DNA from: Myxococcota bacterium
GTDB taxonomy: Bacteria; Myxococcota_A; UBA796; UBA9615; JAKLKC01
Assembly (NCBI GenBank): GCA_023150875.1
Contig: JAKLKC010000027.1
Location: 18,348-82,347, forward strand
Length of the DNA stretch: 64,000 nucleotides
Direction of reading: 5' to 3'
The notes below the pieces were generated by a model. It made no database searches, was not told where the DNA came from, and saw nothing but the letters and a program-made list of their open reading frames with translations. The translations under genes were made by a program, and so were the position numbers. The number at the start of each line of letters is the position of its first letter. The stretch's first letter is position 1. Below, in pieces: positions 21,490 to 31,329 of this stretch.

Positions 21490-23361
21490 ATGAGGAAGGA
21501 GAGACCGACGTGGGTCCCGGTGCAGGGGGTGGCCGCCGCGACCCTCCTGGCCCTGGCGGGGGCCTGCGGCCCCGACGAGCCGGGGTTCACGCCCACCGAC
21601 GACGACGCCACCGGCGATGACGACACGGGTGACGACGACGCCTCCGACGACGACGACGCCACCGGCGACGACGACGACGCGGTCCACGGGGATCCCATCA
21701 CCCACGAGGCGTCCTTCCCCCTCGTGGCGCCGGAGGGGGGGCCGGTGGAGGTGGTGGGCGCCCTCAAGGTGGACGGGTGGCTCTACACCTTCGGACAGGG
21801 GGGGCTCTTCGTCTTCGACGCGTCGGAGCCGACCCAGCCGGTCCCGGTGGCGGAGCAGCCGGGGGGACCGCGGGTGAACCGCCTCGCCGCCGGCCCGGGG
21901 AGCTGGCTCGCCGGGATCGGGGACGCGGGGCAAGCACAGGGCGGCCTGGTCGTCTTCGACGCCTCCGAGCCGTCGACGCCCGTGGAGGCGAGGCGCGAAC
22001 TCCTGGACGGGCTCCCGGCGGACGTGGCGACGGTGGGAGACGAGTGGTGGGTGTGCGTCCGGGACCGGGGCATCGAGAGGATGGCCCCCTCCCTGGACGC
22101 GCCGCTGCTCCTGGACACGCTCCCGGAGTTCGAGGGCTGCACCGCCCTGGCGGTCTCCGGCGACCTCGTCGCGGTGGGCACGGCGACCCCCGGCGTGGCC
22201 CTGATCGACGCCGCGACGCCCGCGTCACCGGTCCCCCTGGGGGAGGTCCCCGTGGACGGGACCGTCCAGGACCTGTCGTGGCAGGGTGACCGCCTGTTCG
22301 CCGCCCTGGGGAGCGCGGGCGTCGCCGCGTTCGACGCGACCGGGGACGGACCCCCCGTCCTCGCCGGCGAGGCCGACCCGGGGTGGGTGGCGTTCGGGAT
22401 CTCCGCGGTCGGCGACGTCGCCTTCGTGGCGGGCATGACCCACCTCCTGGCCCTGGACTTCGCCGTCCCCGGGGCCCCCGTCCTCGTCGCCGTGGAGACC
22501 GCCCCCAACATCGGCCTCGGGGTGCTGGCCGAGGGGGACGCGGTGTGGCTCGCCGACTGGGGGGTCTTCGACGCCTACCGGTTCCACCCCGGCCTCGTCT
22601 CCCCGGAGATCGAGGTCCGACCGGATGGGGAGCTGTTCCTGGCGGCGACGGACACCGGCGCGGAGGCGGTGCTGGAGGTGCTGAACGTCGGCCACGAGGA
22701 GCTCCGGGCGACGTTCCCGACCTCGGGGGCCGGCCTCACGTTCTCCCCCTCCGAGGTCGTGCTCCCCCCCGGCCAGAGGGTGGACGTGGAGGTCGCCTAC
22801 GGGGGGGAGGGTCCGCTGTTCGCCGAGGTGGATCTCGCCACCAACGACCCCGACGAGGCCATCCTTCGGAAGACCGTCCGGTTCGATCCGGAGGGCCTCG
22901 GTCCCGGGAGCCCGGCGCCCGACTTCACGCTGCCCCTGCTGGAGGGAGGCACCGTCACCCTGTCGCAGGTGGCGTCCACCCACGTCGGCGTCCTCCTGTA
23001 CTTCTTCACCACCTGGTGACCCACCTGCGGTCTGGAGGCTCCAGACCTGGAGACGGTGTTCTGGCAGGGGTACGGGGACGAGGGGCTGGCTGTGCTGGGG
23101 GTCGACGTGGCCTGGCTGGGCAACCAGACCGAGGTCCAGGTCCGGGACTGGGCGGAGGCCATGGGCGTGACCTTCCCCATCGCCCTGGACGGAGACTCCG
23201 AGCGCGTCTACGAGAGCTACACCCGCAGCGTCGGGATCGGCGAGGGCTCCATCACGTTCAAGGCCCTCGTGGACGGCGACATGACCGTGCGCTACCTGTC
23301 GTGGGACGTGGAGCAGGAGGAGCTGGTGGGGCTGGTGGAGGAGCTGATCGCCGGGGGGTAG
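21490..23361 (+). CDS. Candidate selenoprotein: lipoprotein with Asp-rich linker, LVIVD-like beta-propeller repeats, an Ig-like region and a C-terminal redoxin domain with UxxC (TGA-encoded Sec at 23017-23019)
   Basis: Continuous frame apart from one TGA exactly at the first Cys position of the redoxin motif: APDFTLPLLEGGTVTLSQVASTHVGVLLYFFTTW-U-PTCGLEAPDLETVFWQGYGDEGLAVLGVDV...EELVGLVEELIAGG. SECIS-like hairpin directly downstream. Lipobox LAGAC. Conventional callers split it at the TGA. Confidence 0.85.
21597..21683 (+). repeat. Low-complexity Asp-rich coding repeat (DDDATGDDDTGDDDASDDDDATGDDDD)
   Basis: Imperfect gacgacgac runs directly after the lipobox segment. Confidence 0.85.
23017..23058 (+). 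promoter_or_regulatory. Bacterial SECIS-like element: UGA followed by stem-loop
   Basis: TGA CCCACCTGC [GGTCTGGA] GGC [TCCAGACC]; perfect 8-bp stem 23029-23036/23040-23047, 3-nt loop starting with G, 17 nt between TGA and loop; possible outer CACC (23022-23025)/GGTG (23055-23058) pairing. Confidence 0.8.
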
Positions 23362-23457
23362 CCGCCGCCCCCGCCCTTGCGCCCCCGCCCGCCGGACGTG
23401 TACAACCCGCGGACAGCGGTGGGCCCCGCAGGTCCCCCCCGCGCGGGAGCGTGTCGA

Positions 23458-25209
23458 GTGGCGGAAGTCAGCGGCGGAGAGGTGATCGCGCGGATGCTCC
23501 TGAAGGAGGGCGTCGCGCGGGTCTTCGGGATCATCGACGGGACCTACTTCGGGTTCTACGAGGCGCTGCACCGGCTGGGGATCGAGATCGTCACGCCCCG
23601 CCACGAGGCGTCTGCGGCCCACATGGCGGGGGCATACGCGCGGTTGACCGGCAGGCTCGGCGTCTGCATGGCGAGCAACGGGCCGGGGGTGGCCAACCTG
23701 CTGCCGGGGCTGGTGGTGGAGCAGGCGGAGGGCAACCGCGTCCTGGCGATCACCAGCGCCCGCCGCCCGGGGATCATGTATCCGGACCGGGGCGGCGCGT
23801 ACCAGTGCTTCGACCAGAGCGGCGTGATCGGCAGGATCGCCAAGTGGAGCGCGGCGGCCTCGTCGTTCGATCGGGTCCCCGAGCTGATGCGGAAGGCGCT
23901 GCGGCAGAGCTGGGAGGGCAGGCCGGGGGTGGTCCACCTGGACGTGCCCGAGAACGTGATGAACGGCAAGGTCAAGGCCGACGTCGCCTTCTGGGAGCCC
24001 CACCAGTACCGTCGCACGGCCCCCGCCACTCCCTCGGCGGACCAGGTCGAGGCGGCGGCCTCGGCCCTGGCCGAGTCCCGGGCGCCCCTGATCCACGCCG
24101 GCAGCGGAGTGCTGCACGCAGGCGCCCACGACGCCCTGCGGCGGGTCGCCGAGCTGCTCCAGGCGCCGGTGACCACGAGCTGGGGGGCGAGGGGCGCCCT
24201 CTCCGAGACCTCGCCCCTGGCGATCCCCATGCCCCACGTCAAGCTGAACCACACGGTCCGCAACGACGCCGACGTGGCGCTCATCGTGGGGTCCCGGGTG
24301 GGCGAGACGGACTGGTGGGGCAAGCCGCCCTACTGGCGCAAGGCGTCGGAACAGACCACGATCCAGGTGGACGTGGACGCCCAGGCGCTGGGGCTGAACC
24401 GGCCGGCGGACCAGCCGGTCCTGGCGGACGCCCGCACCTTCCTGGAGCTCTTGGGGGACGCCCTGGAGGGCAGGGCGCGGGCCGACCGGATGGAGGCGCG
24501 TCGGGCCCGGATCGCCTCCTGCGCCAAGGCGATGGCGGCGGACCGCGCCGGCTGGGACAAGGCCCTGTCGGACATGGCGGTCCCCATGCACCCCGCCCAC
24601 ATCGCCACCGCGTGCCGGCAGGTCTTCCCCGCGGACTCGGTCCTGGTGGCCGACGGCGGGAACGCGACGATCTGGGCGATGTTCTACCACCAGGTCCGGG
24701 TGCCCAACACGCTCCTGTCCACGTTCAAGTTCGGGATGCTCGGGGCGGGGATGGCCCAGGCGGTGGGCGCGGCGGTGGCCCGGCCGGGGGCGCCGGTGTG
24801 TTGCATCATCGGCGACGGCGCGTTCGGGTTCCATCCCCAGGAGGTCGAGACGGCGGTCCGGAACGGCGCCCGGGTGGTGTACATCGTGCTGTGCGACCGG
24901 CAGTGGGGCATGGTGAAGATGAACCAGCAGTTCATGCTCCGCCCCTTCAAGACCATGCTGTTCAAGAGCCTGGGGCCCGACGAGACGATCAAGGCGGACC
25001 TCGGGGAGATCGAGTTCGACGCCCTGGGCCGGAGCATGGGGGCCCACGGCGAGAGGGTGTCGGATCCGGCGCTGCTCGGGCCCGCCCTGGAGCGCTCCCT
25101 GGCCTCGGGCCGGTGCGCGGTGGTCCACGTGGACGTGGACCCGGTGAAGCACATGTGGGCGCCGGGTCTGATCCACTTCAAGAAGATGCACGAGGAGCCC
25201 AAGGGCTGA
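23458..25209 (+). CDS. Thiamine pyrophosphate-dependent enzyme of the acetolactate synthase-like family
   Basis: GTG start; EVIARMLLKEGVARVFGIIDGTYFGFYEAL, RHEASAAHMAGAYARLTGRLGVCMASNGPGVAN, TPP-binding GDGAFGFHPQEVETAVRNGARVVYIVLCDRQWG. Confidence 0.87.
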   Translation: MAEVSGGEVIARMLLKEGVARVFGIIDGTYFGFYEALHRLGIEIVTPRHEASAAHMAGAYARLTGRLGVCMASNGPGVANLLPGLVVEQAEGNRVLAITSARRPGIMYPDRGGAYQCFDQSGVIGRIAKWSAAASSFDRVPELMRKALRQSWEGRPGVVHLDVPENVMNGKVKADVAFWEPHQYRRTAPATPSADQVEAAASALAESRAPLIHAGSGVLHAGAHDALRRVAELLQAPVTTSWGARGALSETSPLAIPMPHVKLNHTVRNDADVALIVGSRVGETDWWGKPPYWRKASEQTTIQVDVDAQALGLNRPADQPVLADARTFLELLGDALEGRARADRMEARRARIASCAKAMAADRAGWDKALSDMAVPMHPAHIATACRQVFPADSVLVADGGNATIWAMFYHQVRVPNTLLSTFKFGMLGAGMAQAVGAAVARPGAPVCCIIGDGAFGFHPQEVETAVRNGARVVYIVLCDRQWGMVKMNQQFMLRPFKTMLFKSLGPDETIKADLGEIEFDALGRSMGAHGERVSDPALLGPALERSLASGRCAVVHVDVDPVKHMWAPGLIHFKKMHEEPKG

Positions 25210-26264
25210 TGGAAGGCCCCGGCGTACCCCCACCGGCGGCGCGCCCGCCGGACGTCCTGGTGACGGGGGCGGCGGGTTACCTGGGTTCCCTGCTGGTGGC
25301 GGCCCTCGCCGAGGGGCGGGTCCCCGTCGGACGGGTCATGGCGGTCGACGTCCGCGACCCGCCGGCCGAGGCACGGAGGGACGGCGTCGAGTGGGTCCGG
25401 GCGGACGTCCGCTCCCCGGACGTGGCCGACGCCGTGTCTCGGTTCCGGCCCGGCGTGGTGGTCCACCTGGCCTCCATCGTCACCCCGGGGAAGGACAGCC
25501 ACCGGGCCTTCGAGTACTCGGTGGACGTCCTCGGCACCGAGAACGTGCTCCGCGCGTGCGCGGCGGCGTCGGTGGAGAGGATCGTCGTCACCTCCAGCGG
25601 GGCGGCCTACGGCTACCACGCCGACAACCCGCCGTGGATCGACGAGGACCGGCCACTCCGGGGCAACCAGGAGTTCGCGTACTCCTGGCACAAGAGGCTG
25701 GTGGAGGAGATGCTGGCCCGGTGGCGGGTGGAGAGGCCGGAGCTGAGCCAGGTGGTGTTCCGTGTGGGCACCATCCTGGGCGAGACGACCCGCAACCAGA
25801 TCACCGCCCTGTTCGAGAAGCGGCGACCCCTGGCGATCCGGGGCTCCGACAGCCCGTTCGTCTTCGTGTGGGACCAGGACGTGGTGGGGTGCATCCTGCG
25901 CGCCGTCGCCGGGGGCCCCGCGGGCGCCTACAACGTCGCCGGGGACGGGGCCCTGACCATCCACGAGATCGCGGCGCGCATGGGGAAGCGCTGCCGCGTG
26001 CTGCCGGCGTGGCTCCTGCGGGCCGCCCTGGCGGTGCTGAAGCCCCTTCGCCTCACCCGCTACGGCCCGGAGCAGCTCGACTTCCTGCGGTACCGGCCCG
26101 TGCTGGACAACGCCCGTCTCAAGTCGCGGTTCGGCTACGTCCCCCGGCTGACCTCTTCCCAGGTCTTCGACCTGTACCTCCGGGGAAGGGATCCCCCGCC
26201 GCGGTGGGGGAGGCATGGCCTCCCAGGCGGGTTGGAGGGGGCGGGCCCGGGGGGCCGGACTTGA
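25209..26264 (+). CDS. NAD-dependent epimerase/dehydratase (extended SDR)
   Basis: ATGA overlap with upstream gene; VLVTGAAGYLGSLL, VVHLASI, YSWHK active site (YxxxK). Confidence 0.88.
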   Translation: MEGPGVPPPAARPPDVLVTGAAGYLGSLLVAALAEGRVPVGRVMAVDVRDPPAEARRDGVEWVRADVRSPDVADAVSRFRPGVVVHLASIVTPGKDSHRAFEYSVDVLGTENVLRACAAASVERIVVTSSGAAYGYHADNPPWIDEDRPLRGNQEFAYSWHKRLVEEMLARWRVERPELSQVVFRVGTILGETTRNQITALFEKRRPLAIRGSDSPFVFVWDQDVVGCILRAVAGGPAGAYNVAGDGALTIHEIAARMGKRCRVLPAWLLRAALAVLKPLRLTRYGPEQLDFLRYRPVLDNARLKSRFGYVPRLTSSQVFDLYLRGRDPPPRWGRHGLPGGLEGAGPGGRT

Positions 26265-26294
26265 ATCCCGGGGGGGCGGCGCTAGCCAATCCCC

Positions 26295-28112
26295 ATGCGC
26301 CTCCTCCGCCGGCTGCTCACTGCGACCTCGTGCCTGGTTCTCGGTGGCTTCGCTCCGGGCGAGGTCCGCGCCGAGGCGAGCTTCGTCGAAGCGGCCGCCG
26401 AGCTGGGTCTGGGCGAAGTCACCAACCCCAACGACTCCGGAACGAGCCAGCACGGCGGGGGCGTGGCGATGCTGGACTTCGACTTGGACGATTGGCCGGA
26501 CCTGTACGTCGCCCGCAAGCAGCCGCCCAACCTGCTGTACCGGAACGTGGGGGGCACCTTCGAGGAGGTGACGGAGATCGGGGACGGCGCGGCCTACGGC
26601 CAGCCGTGGGTCGGGGTGGCCAGCGCCGACGTCGACGGCGATGGCTGGCCCGACCTGCTGCTGATGGGGGCCAGCGGGAACCGGCTTCTGCTGAACTCCG
26701 GCGGAGATGGGACCTTCGAGGAGGCACAGCACACCGGGATCGAGGAGGAGGGACGGGCCACCGTGGGGGCCGCCTTCGCGGACCTGGATCGGGACGGAGA
26801 CCTCGACGCGTACGTCGCCGGCCACGCGCGGTGCGTGGAGCCGTTCCTGGAAGAGCCTCCGACCTTCGACTCGTACTCCAGCGACACGTGTCCCACCCCC
26901 GAGGACGTGTGTCTCGGGAACTTCCTCTACATCCAGGTCGCGCCCCTGGTGTTCGAGGAGAAAGGGCGGGAGCTGGGGGTCGACAACGACGGGTGCACCC
27001 TGGCCGTCGTCGCCAGCGACTTCGACGGCGACGGCTGGATCGACCTGTACAGCGGGAACGACCACGGAGCGCGGGTGGAGCCCGACGGACTCTTCTGGAA
27101 CGAGGGGGTGACGGACGGAGGGGAGCTCCGGGAGTTCAGCCTGGACCCGAACCGGCTCGTGCTCTTCAACATGGGCGTCGCCGTGGGCGACCCGGATCGG
27201 GACGGGGACCTCGACTACTACTTCTCCAACACCTACGCCAACAAGCTCTGGATGGGGGTCGCCCCCCGGGTCTACGTCGAGTCCCAGGACGTGGCCGGCG
27301 TCGCCGGCACGCTCAGTCCCAAGGTCTCATGGGGGACTGCCTTCGAGGACCTGGACCTGGACGGCTGGCCCGACCTCTTCGTCGCCAACACCAACCCCTA
27401 CGACATCGTCTTCTGGAACCAGGGGGATGGCACCTTCGCGGAGGAGTGGCACGGACCCAAGCCCACGGACCAGGCGGCGGAGTTCGGGGCGGTCTTCGGC
27501 GACGTGGACGGAGACGGCGACGTGGACGTGGTCACCGGCGGCATGACCCACCTGGAGAGCGACGCCGGGGATGGCTCGGTCCAGGTCTACCGGAACACCC
27601 TGGTCGCCGGACCCCACTGGCTCAAGGTCCGGCTGCGGGCCACTACGGGTCACCCCGACGCCATCGGCGCCCGGATCCACCTGCGCGCGGGGGACGACGT
27701 CCAGGTCCAGGAGGTCTTCGGAGGGGGTAGCTTCGCCAGCGCCCCCTACCGGGTCAAGCACTTCGGACTGGGAGCCGCGGCGGTGGTGGACGAGCTGACC
27801 GTGTCCTGGCCCTCGGGGAGCGTGGAGGTGGCGACGGCGGTGGCGGTCGACCAGCTCCTGGACCTGGTGGAGGGGGAGCCCCCCCTGGAGCCCGCCGACG
27901 GCACGCCGGCCATCGGCGACGACGACTCCGCGCCGGCCGACGACGATGCGGGGGCGTCCCAGGGGGGCGACGGCTACGAGGTCGGCCTGGACACCCCCGA
28001 TCCCGTCGGGTGTCGCACCGGAGCGGGCGGGGCGGTGGGGAGCCCCGCGCTGGCGGTGCTCGGCGCCCTCGCCGGCCGGCGGCGGGCCGCCCGCCACCCG
28101 CGCCACCCCTGA
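26295..28112 (+). CDS. Secreted CRTAC1-type FG-GAP/VCBS protein with ASPIC/UnbV domain and MYXO-CTERM-like C-terminal tail
   Basis: Repeated DxDxDGxxD calcium-binding motifs, HWLKVRLRATTGHPDAIGARIHLRAGDDVQVQEVFGGGSFASAPYRVKHFGLG, Asp-rich linker, then GCRTG plus a short hydrophobic stretch plus GRRRAARH. Confidence 0.87.
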   Translation: MRLLRRLLTATSCLVLGGFAPGEVRAEASFVEAAAELGLGEVTNPNDSGTSQHGGGVAMLDFDLDDWPDLYVARKQPPNLLYRNVGGTFEEVTEIGDGAAYGQPWVGVASADVDGDGWPDLLLMGASGNRLLLNSGGDGTFEEAQHTGIEEEGRATVGAAFADLDRDGDLDAYVAGHARCVEPFLEEPPTFDSYSSDTCPTPEDVCLGNFLYIQVAPLVFEEKGRELGVDNDGCTLAVVASDFDGDGWIDLYSGNDHGARVEPDGLFWNEGVTDGGELREFSLDPNRLVLFNMGVAVGDPDRDGDLDYYFSNTYANKLWMGVAPRVYVESQDVAGVAGTLSPKVSWGTAFEDLDLDGWPDLFVANTNPYDIVFWNQGDGTFAEEWHGPKPTDQAAEFGAVFGDVDGDGDVDVVTGGMTHLESDAGDGSVQVYRNTLVAGPHWLKVRLRATTGHPDAIGARIHLRAGDDVQVQEVFGGGSFASAPYRVKHFGLGAAAVVDELTVSWPSGSVEVATAVAVDQLLDLVEGEPPLEPADGTPAIGDDDSAPADDDAGASQGGDGYEVGLDTPDPVGCRTGAGGAVGSPALAVLGALAGRRRAARHPRHP

Positions 28113-28129
28113 CGCCGCCCGGCCCGGGC

Positions 28130-29446
28130 TCAGGCGGCTCCGGCCTCGGGCTCCTCGGAGTCCGCCCCCGGGGGCGGGGCTTCGTTGGCCCTGGCGACGG
28201 GGCCGGTCCCCCGGAGGATGTCTCCGGCCCGGCGGACGAAGTACTCGGAGCTGTTGGTCTCCCAGATCCGCCGCAGCCGGTCCCCGATCTCGGGGTCCTG
28301 GGCCATGGCCTCCCCCACGTCCTTCAGGGTCCGCACGAGCTGGTCCAGGTGCTCCCGGGGGATCGACACGTCCTCCATCACCTCGCGGACGATGGTGTCC
28401 CGGGCCAGCTTCGCCGGCTTGAGCAGGCGCAGCCTCTCGTTCTGGAGCTCGTAGTGGCGCAGCAGCTCCGGCGCGTCCGCCCACATCTGCTGGAAGACCT
28501 TCACCACGTCGGGGTCGAACTTGCGTCCGCGGTCCTCGTCGAGCATCTGGAGCACGTCGGGCACGGGCACGGCGGCCTTGTAGACCCTCTCCGACGCCAG
28601 GGCGTCGAAGAAGTCCGTCACCGCCACGACGCGGCCGAAGAGGGAGATCTCCTCCCCCCTCTTGCCGTCGGGGTAGCCCGTCCCGTCGAAGCACTCGTGG
28701 TGGTCCCGCGCCGCCTCCAGCGACCTCTCGAAGCCGCGCATCCCCTTGAGCAGCTCCGCGCCGTAGCGGACGTGGTTCTTCATCTCGGAGTACTCCTCCA
28801 GGGTGAGCCCCCGGGTGCACGTCACGATGCTGTCGGGCACCACGAGCTTGCCGACGTCGTGGAAGAGGGCGGCGAGGGGCAGCATCTCGCGGTCGGCGGC
28901 GGGCAGGTCCAGGAAGGGCATGAGGTGACGGCACAGCAGCTCGACGTTGTGGACGTGCTCGTGGGTGAAGGAGCGGTCCTTGTAGTGGAGCAGGCGCTTG
29001 AGCAGGACGGAGGTGTTGGTCACCATCGCCCGCTCCCTCAGGGTGGCGACATAGTGCTGCGCCGCGCCGTCCACGATCTCGGTGATCCTCCCCCCCGAGA
29101 ACGCCTCGATCTTCTTGTGGTAGCCGTGGCAGAGCTGTCCGTTGAGGGCCCGGATCGCCAGGCGCTCGTCGTTGTACCCCGTGAGCAGGAGGCGAACCGG
29201 GAGCGCGTTCACCTTCGACGCCTGGTGGAGGAACTCGAAGCCGTCCATGTCCGGCATCTTGATGTCCGAGACGATGACGGCGACCTCCTCTCCCCGCTGC
29301 AGGAACTCCAGCGCGGCGGCGGGGCGGTCGAAGGTGTGGACGTCGAAGCGTTCGAACAGGGTGTATTCGAAGGCATCGAGGTTCTCCTGCTCGTCGTCGA
29401 CGTACAGGACCTTCGCCGAGGGGGCCAGTTCGATGTTCATGGACAT
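28130..29446 (-). CDS. Response regulator with HD-GYP c-di-GMP phosphodiesterase domain
   Basis: VLYVDDEQENLDAFEYTLF, VSDIKMPDMDGFEFL, LFHDVGKLVVPDS, HHECFDGTGYPDGKRGEEI. Confidence 0.92.
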   Translation of the reverse strand: MSMNIELAPSAKVLYVDDEQENLDAFEYTLFERFDVHTFDRPAAALEFLQRGEEVAVIVSDIKMPDMDGFEFLHQASKVNALPVRLLLTGYNDERLAIRALNGQLCHGYHKKIEAFSGGRITEIVDGAAQHYVATLRERAMVTNTSVLLKRLLHYKDRSFTHEHVHNVELLCRHLMPFLDLPAADREMLPLAALFHDVGKLVVPDSIVTCTRGLTLEEYSEMKNHVRYGAELLKGMRGFERSLEAARDHHECFDGTGYPDGKRGEEISLFGRVVAVTDFFDALASERVYKAAVPVPDVLQMLDEDRGRKFDPDVVKVFQQMWADAPELLRHYELQNERLRLLKPAKLARDTIVREVMEDVSIPREHLDQLVRTLKDVGEAMAQDPEIGDRLRRIWETNSSEYFVRRAGDILRGTGPVARANEAPPPGADSEEPEAGAA

Positions 29447-29472
29447 TTCCGTCTCACTCCCGCGGCGTGGGG

Positions 29473-31329
29473 TCACGCGGCCTTCTTGTATCGTTCGGCG
29501 AGGTCCAGGGGGATCTCGATGTCGAACCGGGCTCCCCCCTCGGGGCGGTTTCCGGCCCGGATCGACCCGCAGTGCTTCTCGGCCACGAGGTCGTGCACGA
29601 TGGACAGTCCGAGGCCCGTGCCCTCCCCGGGAGCCTTGGTGGTGAAGAAGGGCGAGAAGATCCGGTCCAGGTGCTCCTCGGGGATCCCGGGGCCCGTGTC
29701 CTCCACCGCCAGGTCCAGGCGCTCGCCACGGATGGCGGCGATCACGCGGATCTCCCCTCGGCCCTTCGCGGCGTGGGCGGCGTTGGTGACCAGGTTGAGC
29801 AGGACCTGGAGCAGACCGTTCTCGAACACGTCGACCTCGATGTCCGCGGGTACCTGGGGCACCAGGGTGACACCCTGGCAGCGGGGGTCGCTCCGGACGA
29901 GGGTGAAGACCTCGTCCACGAGCGCGTGCAGGCGGATCCGGCGCACGGGGTCGCTGGAGCCCCGGGACAGCACCTCGAGGCTCCGGACGATGCTCCGCAT
30001 CCTCCCGGCCCCCCGGACGATGTTGCCGATGGCCCGGACCATCATCTCGCCCCTCCGGACCCAGGCGGGCTCCGGGGTCCGTCCCTCCTTCAGGATGGCG
30101 ACCAGGGCGGGCAGGTCCCGATCGAGGTTCTCGGCGTTCCCCGCCACCTGGCCCAGGGGGTTGTTCAGCTCGTGGCCGACGCCGCTGAGGAGGATCCCGA
30201 GGGCGGCCATCTTCTCGGAGTGGATCGCCGCCTGCCGCGTCCGCTCCAGCTCCGCGGTCCGCTCCGCGATGCGGCGCTCCAGGGAGTCGCTCCAGCTCTG
30301 GAGCTCGGCGTTCTTCTCCGCCAGCTCCTGGTTCGCGCGGCCCAGGTCGAAGTTGGCCTGCTCCAGCTCCCGGTTCGCCTGCCGGAGCGCGGCCCGGTCC
30401 CTCTCCAGTTGCCCCGCCATCCGGTTGAAGTGCGCCGCCAGCCGCCCGAGGTCGTCGTCGGAGAACACCCTGGCCCGGGCCCCCAGGTCGCCGGACTCGA
30501 TACGGTCCATGGCCGCCGCGAGCCGAGACATGGGACCGGTGATGGCGCGGACGCTGTAGAAGGCGAGCCCGAGGAACACGGCCGCGCTGAGGGTGGCGAT
30601 GGCGAGGACGTTGTCCACGACCCCCGCAACGTCCGGGTGGGCCCGGGCCTTCTGATACACCATCGCGCAGATGAAGAGAAGCGGGATGAGCTGGGCACTG
30701 GTCGTAAGGTACAAGAGCTTGCGGCCGAGGAAACCCGGTCGCCCCGTGGGAAGCGTCTCGACTCCCTGCGCGAGGGGGATGGCCTGCAAGTAGACGGGCC
30801 GGGACAGGGTCAGGGTCACGAGGTAGGAGAACATGACCTGGAGCGAGACGGCGATGGACGCCCCGATCCCCGCGTGCATCACCCGCACGGGGTCCCGGAG
30901 GACCACGGAGTTCGCGAGGACGAACACGGCGGACATTCCGCAGCCCACGACGGCGACCCGGGCGATGGTCTCGCGGCCGAGGCTGGCGATCTCGTCCAGG
31001 AGGCGGCCTGGAGCCCCGATCCGCTCTCCCTCCAGGAACGCCCGAATCCGTCGCGTCTGGCGGCCGAAGACGACGCTGTCCACCGCGCTCCCGCCCACGA
31101 CGAGCCCGAGGTAGATGAGGAACAGGACCTTCTGCTCGTCTCGATCGGGCTGGACGCCGAAGAAGACGTACCCGATCATCGCCGTTCCGGCGATCAGCCC
31201 CGAGGCTACGCCGGCGACGACCTTCACGCCGTCGAGGTAGCGCCGGCCCAGGCGCTTCAGCGCGCGATCGAGGACGGAGTCCCCCCGCGGTGCTACGCTC
31301 GGTCCGTGATCTCGGGTCTGCGGCTTCAC
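29473..31329 (-). CDS. Membrane sensor histidine kinase (TM region, HAMP, coiled coil, HATPase_c)
   Basis: LSGVGHELNNPLGQVAGN H-box, NLVTNAAHAAKGRGEI, VEDTGPGIPEEHLDRIFSPFFTTKAPGEGTGLGLSIVHDL. Confidence 0.9.
   Translation of the reverse strand: MKPQTRDHGPSVAPRGDSVLDRALKRLGRRYLDGVKVVAGVASGLIAGTAMIGYVFFGVQPDRDEQKVLFLIYLGLVVGGSAVDSVVFGRQTRRIRAFLEGERIGAPGRLLDEIASLGRETIARVAVVGCGMSAVFVLANSVVLRDPVRVMHAGIGASIAVSLQVMFSYLVTLTLSRPVYLQAIPLAQGVETLPTGRPGFLGRKLLYLTTSAQLIPLLFICAMVYQKARAHPDVAGVVDNVLAIATLSAAVFLGLAFYSVRAITGPMSRLAAAMDRIESGDLGARARVFSDDDLGRLAAHFNRMAGQLERDRAALRQANRELEQANFDLGRANQELAEKNAELQSWSDSLERRIAERTAELERTRQAAIHSEKMAALGILLSGVGHELNNPLGQVAGNAENLDRDLPALVAILKEGRTPEPAWVRRGEMMVRAIGNIVRGAGRMRSIVRSLEVLSRGSSDPVRRIRLHALVDEVFTLVRSDPRCQGVTLVPQVPADIEVDVFENGLLQVLLNLVTNAAHAAKGRGEIRVIAAIRGERLDLAVEDTGPGIPEEHLDRIFSPFFTTKAPGEGTGLGLSIVHDLVAEKHCGSIRAGNRPEGGARFDIEIPLDLAERYKKAA

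Noticed and set aside
23017-23019. TGA interpreted as an ordinary stop, with the downstream ORF (23056..23361) as a separate gene
   Set aside because: The downstream ORF would start inside the redoxin fold without its first strand or catalytic motif; frame and homology are continuous through the TGA, and a SECIS-like hairpin follows it.
22225-25233. 1002-aa minus-strand ORF opposite the selenoprotein and TPP enzyme
   Set aside because: Antisense shadow ORF; the plus-strand genes have clear domains.
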